The position numbers were made by a program, and so were the translations under genes. Of a stretch of DNA of 17,085 bases, positions 7,654 through 14,350 are shown one piece after another. Within the stretch, counting starts at the first letter, position 1. Each line of letters begins with the position of its first letter. The DNA comes from UBA6136 sp964386975 (GTDB taxonomy: Bacteria > Pseudomonadota > Gammaproteobacteria > Methylococcales > Methylococcaceae), in NCBI GenBank assembly GCA_964386975.1, contig CAYLUS010000040.1:1-17085 (forward strand). Direction: 5' to 3'. A model generated the notes under the pieces. It was not told where the DNA came from, searched no databases, and saw nothing but the letters and a program-made list of their open reading frames with translations.

Positions 7654-7731
7654 TCGCCTGCAATTGGCGTATAATTAAACAATCGAAATCCGGTCGGATT
7701 TTCCCCTCCTCAGTGCGGCGCAGGGCATACC
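7654..7731 (+). promoter_or_regulatory. phoU upstream region with a perfect TATAAT and a short hairpin
   Basis: The 78-bp gap before phoU holds a perfect -10 hexamer, TATAAT, at 7670-7675, in GC-rich surroundings. No good -35 hexamer lies at 16-18 bp (TCCGTG at 17 bp), which would suit an activator-dependent promoter or a chance AT patch. No clear Pho box direct repeat is visible. Downstream, AAATCC (7686-7691) pairs with GGATTT (7696-7701) across a GGTC loop, giving a 6-bp leader hairpin. AGGG 7 nt before the ATG serves as ribosome-binding site. Confidence 0.45.
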
Positions 7732-8466
7732 ATGACCACAGCAGTTGATAACGAAGGCGATCTCAGCCATCACCACATCTCCAAGCAGTACGATCACGAG
7801 TTGCTTGCGATTCGCAATCGGGTGTTGACCCTCGGGGGCTTGGTCGAAGCCCAGGTGGAATCGGCGGTCAAGGCGTTTTTGGAAGGCGATACGGACCTTG
7901 CCGAACGGGTGATCAGCGACGACTACAAGGTCAATTCCTTGGAAGTGGCGATCGATGAGGAATGCACCCAGATCCTGGCGCTGCGGCAGCCGGCGGCGCG
8001 CGACCTGCGGCTGGTGGTTGCGGTGATCAAGACCATCACGGATCTGGAGCGAATCGGCGATGAGGCGAAGCGGATTGCCCGGATCGCGGTCGATCTGGTC
8101 GATCATTATCCCAAGCGCAATCAGCTTACCGATTTGCAGCAATTGGCCCAGCATTCCCGCCAGATGTTGCGCGAGGCCCTCGATGCCTTTGCCCGTATTA
8201 ACGTCGAAGCCTCGCTCCGGGTCGTGCAGGAAGACCGCCAGGTCGACCAGGAATACGAGAGCATCATGCGGCAGCAGATTACCTACATGATGGAAGACCC
8301 GCGTTCCATTCCGGTCTCGCTTAACATCATGTGGGCGGCACGGGCCATTGAACGCATCGGTGACCGGTCCTGCAACATCTGCGAGTACGTTATCTACTAT
8401 GCCATGGGCAAGAACATTCGCCACATCAGCATTGACCAGGTCGAGCGCGATCTGCGCACGCTCTGA
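7732..8466 (+). CDS. phoU: Phosphate signalling regulator PhoU
   Basis: PhoU is a cytosolic, peripheral helical protein that couples the Pst phosphate transporter to the PhoR/PhoB system and keeps the Pho regulon off when phosphate is plentiful. The 244-residue product has the two PhoU repeats, each with a metal-binding helix: DLERIGDEAKRIA (104-116) and AIERIGDRSCNICEYVIY (205-222). The N-terminal ISKQYDHELLAIRNRVL is also typical. The start ATG has AGGG 7 nt upstream. The gene stands apart from pstSCAB and phoBR, which are not in this window, and has its own TATAAT. A hairpin separates it from bamA. Identification is firm. Whether it still acts with a Pst system in this organism cannot be told from here. 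Confidence 0.96.
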   Translation: MTTAVDNEGDLSHHHISKQYDHELLAIRNRVLTLGGLVEAQVESAVKAFLEGDTDLAERVISDDYKVNSLEVAIDEECTQILALRQPAARDLRLVVAVIKTITDLERIGDEAKRIARIAVDLVDHYPKRNQLTDLQQLAQHSRQMLREALDAFARINVEASLRVVQEDRQVDQEYESIMRQQITYMMEDPRSIPVSLNIMWAARAIERIGDRSCNICEYVIYYAMGKNIRHISIDQVERDLRTL

Positions 8467-8472
8467 TCTCTC

Positions 8473-8495
8473 GGTGCAGGGTTTGGCCCTGCACC
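8473..8495 (+). terminator. 9-bp perfect hairpin between phoU and bamA
   Basis: GGTGCAGGG (8473-8481) and CCCTGCACC (8487-8495) pair perfectly across a 5-nt TTTGG loop, starting 6 nt after the phoU stop. The stem is strong, but the following bases are C-rich (CCCCTTCGCC) with no T-run. It is therefore not a classic intrinsic terminator on the plus strand. It may be an attenuating or transcript-stabilising hairpin at the phoU 3' end, or an RNA-processing site ahead of bamA. Confidence 0.5.
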
Positions 8496-8513
8496 CCCCT
8501 TCGCCTTCTACAC

Positions 8514-10801
8514 GTGTCCATGCCTCGGTCCCTGATCTGTTTTCTGCTGGCGGCGTTGCTGGGGTTGTCGTTCGCCCTCAGGGCGGCGGAGAACTTCACC
8601 ATCGAGGATATCCGCATCGAAGGCCTGCAGCGGGTCTCGCCGGGCACCATCTTTAACTACCTGCCGGTCAAGGTCGGGGATGAGTTCGATCAGCGCCTGT
8701 CCGCTGAAAGCATCAAGGCCCTTTTTAAAACCGGCTTCTTCAAGGATGTCCGGCTGGAGCAGGATGGCAACACCCTGGTGGTGGTGGTCGAGGAGCGGCC
8801 CTCGATTGCGAGCGTGACCTTCGATGGCAACAAGGACATTTCCACGGATGATCTCAAGAAGGCGCTGAAGGGGATCGGACTGACCGAAGGCAAGGTCTTT
8901 GACCGGGCGCTGCTCGACAAGGTCGAGCAGGAACTGCGTCGTCAGTACTATGGCCGCGGCAAGTACGGCGTCAAGATCGACTCGGTCGTCACCGAGCAGG
9001 CCCGTAATCGGGTCGAGGTGACCATCAAGATCGCCGAAGGCAAGGTCGCCACGATCAAGCAGATCAATATCACCGGCAACCATTCCTACAATGACGATGT
9101 CCTTCTTAATGAATTTGAGCTGAGCACCGGCAACCTGTTGTCGTTCTATACCAAGAACGATCACTATTCGAAGCAGAAGCTGTCAGCCGATCTGGAGCGC
9201 TTGCGTTCCTATTACCTGGATCGCGGTCACATCAACTCGCAGATCGAGTCGACCCAGGTGGCGATGACGCCGGACCGTAAGGAAATCTACCTGACGGTCA
9301 ACATCAAGGAGGGGGATGTCTACCGGGTTTCCGATGTGCAGGTCACCGGTAAGCTCATCATCCGTGCCGAGGAAATCACCCCCCTGGTACAGATCGGTCC
9401 CGGCGATGTGTTTTCACGGAAGCTCGCAACGGCGACCCAGAAGGCGATCTCTGATCGCCTTGGGGATGAGGGCTACATTTTTGCCAACGTCAACATGGTG
9501 CCGGATATCGACGAGACCAAGAAGACGGTCAGCATGAGTTTCTTCGTTGATCCCGGGAAGCAGGTCTACGTCCGGCGGATCAACATCAAGGGCAACACCA
9601 AGACCCGCGACGAGGTCATCCGCCGGGAAATGCGGCAGATGGAGGCGGCCTGGGCTTCTAGCACCAAGATCGAGCGGTCGAAGACCCGCCTGGAACGTCT
9701 CGGCTACTTCCAGGAGGTCAACGTCGAGACACCGGCGGTCCCCGGCACCAGCGATCAGATCGACGTCAACTACACGGTTACCGAAAAATCCTCCGGCAAC
9801 ATCATGGCTGGCGTTGGCTATTCACAGCTACAAGGCATCATCTTTAATGCCAACATTACCCAGGACAACGTCTTTGGTACCGGCAAGCGCGTCGGTTTCA
9901 ACTTCAACAACAGCCAGATCAACACGATCTACCAGATCAATTATTTCAATCCGTATGCCTCGCTGGATGGGGTCAGCCACGGTTTCGACATCACCTATCG
10001 TCAAACCAGCGCCTATGTGGTCAATCTCGCCAACTACTCCACCGACGTCGGGGATGTGGGAACCAACCTTGGGATTCCCTTGAGCGAATTCGACAGCATC
10101 CGGATGAACCTCAACTACAACTACACCAACCTCAAGACCAACGCCCAGTCATCGGCGGAGATTCTGAACTTCCTGCATTACTACACCAAAAACCTCACGG
10201 AAACCAACTACGGCTTCAGCTATATCCCGGTCTCCGTCGGTTATGTGCATGACACCCTCAACCGCGCCCAATTCCCGACCGATGGCGGCTCTGCCCGTGT
10301 TCAGCTTATGGGAACGCCGCCAGTGTTCGGACCCGATTCGGTGGCGTTCTATAAAGCCAGCGTCCGCTCCCAGCATTTCTTCCCGGTCGCTAAGGATCTG
10401 ACCCTGATGCTCTCGGGCGAGGTTGCCTATGGCGATGGCTTCAACGGGACCCCGGGGCTCCCCTTCTGGGAAAACTACTTTGCCGGGGGTCCGCAGGTGA
10501 TGCGCGGCTTCTACCCAAGCTCTTTAGGTCCCAGAACCCTTCCGAATGCGCTGGGCGCAGGAGGCGATCTGTCCTTGGGTGGTTCGAGCAAGATTGTCAG
10601 TTCGGTCGAGCTTCTGGCGCCTATGCCGTTTGTGACCGACAGCAAGGCCATGCGGATTGGTGCATTTGTTGATGTGGGTAACATCTACTGCGGTGCGTTC
10701 CAGGTCGCAAGCCCCAAGGGCATTACCCAAGGTGGCAGGGACAGTAGCTGCTTTGCACAAACCAAGGGGGACTTTCTCCGAATTTCGCCCGGGATTCTGG
10801 C
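8514..10801 (+). CDS. bamA: Outer-membrane protein assembly factor BamA, 3' end lost in assembly gap
   Basis: BamA is the essential Omp85 barrel that inserts outer-membrane proteins together with Bam lipoproteins. About 762 codons are readable before the N run; the enteric protein is 810 residues. A signal peptide (about 1-25, hydrophobic CFLLAALLGLSFAL) is followed by five POTRA repeats (about residues 27-425), opening with ENFTIEDIRIEGLQRVS. The 16-stranded barrel includes PTDGGS, the FAGGPQVMRGF motif and a SLGPR segment. The usual VRGF of strand-loop 6 reads MRGF. The last readable residues, LRISPGILA, align with the start of the penultimate strands, so about 35-40 residues and the C-terminal aromatic signal are missing. 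I took GTG 8514, but ATG 8520 two codons later is equally likely. The usual rseP neighbour is absent upstream; phoU is there instead. Confidence 0.96.
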
Positions 10802-10901
10802 NNNNNNNNNNNNNNNNNNNNNNNNNNNNNNNNNNNNNNNNNNNNNNNNNNNNNNNNNNNNNNNNNNNNNNNNNNNNNNNNNNNNNNNNNNNNNNNNNNN
10901 N
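10802..10901. other. Assembly gap of exactly 100 N
   Basis: A run of 100 undetermined bases separates the 3' part of bamA from the 3' part of nadD, which converge on it. Round 100-N runs are commonly inserted when the true distance between contigs is unknown. No reading frame should be followed through it. Confidence 0.99.
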
Positions 10902-11416
10902 GGCGTCACGGCGACTTCGATGAAACGGCCACAGGGCGCCTCTTGGAGCGCCTTTGGGTGTTTGATGAGCCGCTCTTCAAGCACCGCTGAAAGATCCTCG
11001 GAGGGCGTGAAAGCGGCGCCGGGTCGCCGCATGAAGGCGATGTGGGCCAGCTGCGGCAGCGACAGCCAGCGCGACCAGGTCGGTAGCCCCAAGAACGCAT
11101 CCATTCCGAGAATAAGGACCAACGGCGTATCGGGAACCTCGGTCCGGATCGAGGCGAGGGTATCCACCATGAAGGACGGCCCTTCGCGCGAAAGCTCCCG
11201 GGAATCAATTTCAAAGTCCAGCGCCTGGTCCTGAAGGGCCAGTTTCAGAAATTCAAGGCGCAGCGCGGGGGAGGCGCCGGGGGTTTGCCGGTGTGGGGGG
11301 ATTCGTGAGGGGATCAGGCGGATCTGATCGAGCTGAAGTCGCTCCCGGACTTCGCTCGCCGAGCGAAGATGACCGAAATGGACGGGATCGAAGGTCCCTC
11401 CGAAAATCCCGATCAT
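10902..11416 (-). CDS. nadD: Nicotinate-nucleotide adenylyltransferase NadD, 3' end lost in assembly gap
   Basis: NadD transfers AMP from ATP to nicotinate mononucleotide, forming deamido-NAD in cytosolic NAD synthesis. There are 171 complete codons before the gap, then CCN, which must be proline. The nucleotidyltransferase fold is evident: GIFGGTFDPVHFGH (3-16, with the HxGH motif), IPSRIPPHR (36-44), SREGPSFMVDTL (76-87), LILGMDAF (101-108) and FMRRPG (128-133). The usual length is about 210 residues, so roughly 35-40 are missing, including the C-terminal ISSTxIR nucleotide-binding motif. The ATG lies 12 bp after the proA stop and has AAGGG about 9 nt upstream, so it belongs to the leuS-lptE-holA-proA run. 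In many gammaproteobacteria rsfS and rlmH would follow, and they may lie inside or beyond the gap. Confidence 0.95.
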
Positions 11417-11428
11417 GCCGTCACGCCC

Positions 11429-12691
11429 TTATTCGCGGATCTGCCCGTCCCCAAGCACGACAAACTTCTGGGTGGTCAGACCCTCAAGGCCGACAGGACC
11501 TCGCGCATGCAGCTTGTCGGTGGAAATGCCGATCTCGGCGCCGAGGCCGTATTCGAAGCCATCGGCGAAGCGGGTAGAGGCGTTGACCATGACCGAACTG
11601 GAGTCCACTTCCCTCAGAAAGCGTCGGGCGCGGGTGTAGTCCTCGGTCACGATGGCTTCGGTGTGCCCGGAGCTGTGCCTGCGGATATGCGCCATGGCCT
11701 CATCCAGTCCCTCGACCACCCGGATCGAAAGGATCGGTGCCAAGTACTCGGTATCCCAGTCGGCATCAGTCGCCGGAATCGCCGCTGCCACCAGCTTTAC
11801 CGTGGCCTCGCACCCCCGGATTTCAACCCCTTTCTCGATCAGCTGACGGGCCAGCTCGGGGAGCAGGATGGGTGCGATGCGGCGGGCGACCAACAGCGTT
11901 TCCATGGCATTGCAGACCCCGTAACGCTGGGTCTTGGCGTTGAGGGTAATGCGCTGGGCCTTGTCAAAATCGCAATGGTCATCGAGGTAGACATGGCAGA
12001 TGCCATCCAGATGCTTGATGACCGGGATCCGCGATTCGGAGAGAATCCGCTCAATCAAGGCCTTGCCGCCCCGGGGAACAATGACATCCACCAGGCGGTC
12101 CTCCTGAAGCAGGGCGCCAACGGCGGCGCGATCGGGTGTGTCGATGACCTGGACGACATCCTCGGGGAGGCCAGCGGCTTTGAGCCCGACCCGGATACAG
12201 GCGGCGATGGCACGGTTGGAGTGAATGGACTCGGACCCGCCGCGCAGGATGCAGGCATTTCCGGATTTCAGGCACAGGGCCGCCGCATCGGCCGTGACAT
12301 TGGGTCGCGACTCATAGATGATGCCAATCACCCCCAAGGGGACCCGCATGCGCCCGACCTGAATGCCCGAGGGACGATAGGTCAGCCCCTCGATTTCGCC
12401 CACAGGGTCCTTGAGCGCAGCGACGGCCATGACTCCCTCCGCCATGGCCTCGATTCGGGCCGGTGACAGTTCAAGCCGCTCGAGCATGGCCGTATCCAGA
12501 CCCTTCTCGCGTCCGGCCTCAAGATCGAGACGGTTGGCTGCGATCAACGCGTCGGCCTGGTCCTTGAGGGTGGCGGCGATGGCGAGAAGCGCCGCATTCT
12601 TGACCGCGGTGCCGGCGATTCCGATCGCGTTCGACGCCTCCCGCGCCCGGAGGCAAAGGTCATGGATCATCGGCTGGATGGCATCAGTCAT
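11429..12691 (-). CDS. proA: Gamma-glutamyl phosphate reductase ProA
   Basis: ProA is the NADPH-dependent enzyme that reduces gamma-glutamyl phosphate to glutamate semialdehyde, the second step of proline synthesis, in the cytosol. The 420-residue product matches the usual length of about 417. Visible landmarks are RVPLGVIGIIYESRPNVT (116-133), GNACILRGGSES (144-155), VIVPRGGK (203-210), and the catalytic cysteine Cys260 in YGVCNAMETLLV. Near the C-terminus are SSSVMVNASTRFADG and GLGAEIGIST. I start at ATG 12691, which has GAGGGA 6 nt upstream, rather than the in-frame ATG at 12712. The gene sits 30 bp after holA and 12 bp before nadD. No proB is present. Placement between holA and nadD occurs in several non-enteric gammaproteobacteria. 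Confidence 0.96.
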   Translation of the reverse strand: MTDAIQPMIHDLCLRAREASNAIGIAGTAVKNAALLAIAATLKDQADALIAANRLDLEAGREKGLDTAMLERLELSPARIEAMAEGVMAVAALKDPVGEIEGLTYRPSGIQVGRMRVPLGVIGIIYESRPNVTADAAALCLKSGNACILRGGSESIHSNRAIAACIRVGLKAAGLPEDVVQVIDTPDRAAVGALLQEDRLVDVIVPRGGKALIERILSESRIPVIKHLDGICHVYLDDHCDFDKAQRITLNAKTQRYGVCNAMETLLVARRIAPILLPELARQLIEKGVEIRGCEATVKLVAAAIPATDADWDTEYLAPILSIRVVEGLDEAMAHIRRHSSGHTEAIVTEDYTRARRFLREVDSSSVMVNASTRFADGFEYGLGAEIGISTDKLHARGPVGLEGLTTQKFVVLGDGQIRE

Positions 12692-12721
12692 GGGGCGTCC
12701 CTCTGTTTCCATATCGTCAGT

Positions 12722-13735
12722 TCAATGGCGGCTTTTCGGTCGTGCCAGGCGTTCAATCAATTCCAAAAGCGCATGCCAGCTCTCGCCCGGATGCAGTCCC
12801 TTCAAGGTCTGGTCGGCGCGGAACGCCATCTCCAAGGCATCTTCCAGATCGCGGCTGCTGAGCCGCTCCAAGGCACGCTGGATCGAGCGCAGGCGGGTAT
12901 CCCAGAGCCTGTAGCGGCTGGCCAGGGCATCCAGCCGTTGGCCACGCGCCATCTCGCGCTGAAGGTTCATCAGCAGGCGGACCTCGCGGGTAATCGACCA
13001 GAGCACCACAGGCTCTGCAATGCCTTCGGCCTTGAGCCCCTCAAGCACCCGGATCGCCCGGGCCAGATCGCCTTTGAGCCACTCCTCGGAAAGGTCAAAG
13101 ACATCATAGCGTGCAAGGTCCGCAACGGCTTTGAGGATATCACTTTCCTCCAGTTGGCCCTTGCCATGGAGAATGTGGAGCTTTTCGATTTCCTGAGCCG
13201 CCGCCAGGAGATTGCCTTCCACACGGGCAGCCAGCAGCCTCAGTGCCCCCTGGCTGGCCAGTAGCCCCTTCTGGTTGAGGCGCCGGTCCAGCCAGCGGAT
13301 CAATGCATCGCCATCGAGGGGCCAGACCTGAATGAACACCCCGAGCTGCTCCAGCCCCTGAAACCACTTGGCCTTCTGGTCGGTGGCTGTGAGCCGTGGA
13401 AGGCTCAGCAGCAGCAAGGCATCCTCCGGCGGGCGCTCGATGAAATGGGCGAGGGCATCGGTGCCGGCCCGATCCGGTTTACTGCTGAGGCGAAGGTCGA
13501 TGATCCGCGGCTCCCCGAAGAGGGATCGGGCTTGAAGGGCCATTTTAAAATCCCCCCAGTCAAAGCCGATCTCGCTTTGAAAGCGCTCGTGACCTGAAAA
13601 CCCCTGCGATCGGGCTTTTTGGCGGATCGCATCGGCGGCTTCAAGGCACTGCAAGGGTTCATCGCCGCTGACGACATAGGCCTTGGCCAGTTTGCCTTCG
13701 AGATGGCGTCCCAGCTGGTCTGCGCCGAGCTTCAC
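12722..13735 (-). CDS. holA: DNA polymerase III delta subunit HolA
   Basis: HolA is the clamp-loader subunit that opens the beta sliding clamp during loading onto primed DNA. The 337-residue product is close to the E. coli length (343). It has the divergent AAA+-like organisation of the family: YVVSGDEPLQCLEAADAIR near residues 20-38, LFGEPRIIDLRL (72-83), LLLLSLPRLTATDQKAKWF, WLDRRLNQKGL, a central helical segment LLAARVEGNLLAAAQEIEKL, and the C-terminal collar region ending in ALLELIERL. The start is GTG 13735, overlapping the lptE stop as GTGA, so translation is probably coupled. The order leuS-lptE-holA is a standard gammaproteobacterial arrangement and supports the call. Confidence 0.94.
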   Translation of the reverse strand: MKLGADQLGRHLEGKLAKAYVVSGDEPLQCLEAADAIRQKARSQGFSGHERFQSEIGFDWGDFKMALQARSLFGEPRIIDLRLSSKPDRAGTDALAHFIERPPEDALLLLSLPRLTATDQKAKWFQGLEQLGVFIQVWPLDGDALIRWLDRRLNQKGLLASQGALRLLAARVEGNLLAAAQEIEKLHILHGKGQLEESDILKAVADLARYDVFDLSEEWLKGDLARAIRVLEGLKAEGIAEPVVLWSITREVRLLMNLQREMARGQRLDALASRYRLWDTRLRSIQRALERLSSRDLEDALEMAFRADQTLKGLHPGESWHALLELIERLARPKSRH

Positions 13736-14349
13736 GGCGAAGGGCTTGCGGCGGCAGCGGTGTTGGGGTTCTTTGCCTCGGTGACCGGATTCTCGGCCGG
13801 CGGCGTGGCCGCTTCACCCGACTTCGGTTCGGGCACCTGGCTTTTCCGATATTCCTCAATGCGAATCAGGGCTTGCCGAAGGACCACTGCCGCCGCTTCG
13901 ACCTGCATTTCGGCGCGGATGGTCTGCTCCTCATACCCCTGAGCCAAAGGCACCGTCTGGGTGTTGTAGTACTCGCGCCGGATCACGACTTCCTTTTCCG
14001 GAAGAATGGTTTTTCCCTTGGGATCGAACACTTCAAAAATCACGATGAAGTCGAGGTCGAACATGTTGGCCTTGCCGACCGAATTGAGGGTGATCGGCCG
14101 GCGGACATGCCGGGCCTTGTTGATATGAATGTTGGCAGAGGCCTGTTTTGGCGATGCGGCCAGATACCCCCCGGCGATGGTCAGCTTGTCCACCAGATCC
14201 TTGTAGAACGGGTTGCCGGTTGAGATCCCCGAAACCAGAAGGGTCTTCTCTGCCTTGGTTCCCGGAATTTCGCCCCGAAGGTGGAAGCCGCAGCCCGCGA
14301 GAAGCGCGAACAAGAGCAAAAGAGGCAAGCCGACTCGCACCGAACGCAT
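13732..14349 (-). CDS. lptE: LPS-assembly lipoprotein LptE
   Basis: LptE is the outer-membrane lipoprotein that plugs the LptD barrel and helps deliver lipopolysaccharide to the cell surface. The 205-residue precursor has a lipoprotein signal with lipobox LAGC, lipidated at Cys20, followed by GFHLRG, a typical LptE start. Glycine rather than aspartate at +2 fits outer-membrane sorting. The middle has GGYLAAS, ITLNSVGKANMFDLDFIVIFEV and the REYYNTQ segment. The last 38 residues or so are rich in Pro, Ala and Glu (from about QVPEPKSGEAA to AAAASPSP), a low-complexity tail not needed for the fold. The frame is open 291 bp upstream inside leuS, but that is a shadow; the lipobox fixes the start. 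Only one base separates it from the leuS stop, and its end overlaps holA by 4 bp. Confidence 0.93.
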   Translation of the reverse strand: MRSVRVGLPLLLLFALLAGCGFHLRGEIPGTKAEKTLLVSGISTGNPFYKDLVDKLTIAGGYLAASPKQASANIHINKARHVRRPITLNSVGKANMFDLDFIVIFEVFDPKGKTILPEKEVVIRREYYNTQTVPLAQGYEEQTIRAEMQVEAAAVVLRQALIRIEEYRKSQVPEPKSGEAATPPAENPVTEAKNPNTAAAASPSP

Positions 14350-14350
14350 C

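Noticed and set aside
7686..7701. AAATCC-GGTC-GGATTT as a terminator of rlmM
   Set aside because: The stem is only 6 bp and is followed by two T's then C's; it also lies downstream of the likely phoU -10, so a leader hairpin is more likely.
7675..8424. 249-codon minus-strand frame covering nearly all of phoU
   Set aside because: It is antisense to well-matched PhoU, has no family features, and ends over the phoU promoter region.
8514..11234. A 906-codon frame running from bamA through the N gap into sequence on the far side
   Set aside because: It is only open because N codons are not stops. The right part lies antisense to nadD, so the true bamA end is unknown.
11369..12466. 365-codon plus-strand frame opposite proA
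   Set aside because: It is antisense to ProA with no recognisable domain; a composition shadow despite its length.
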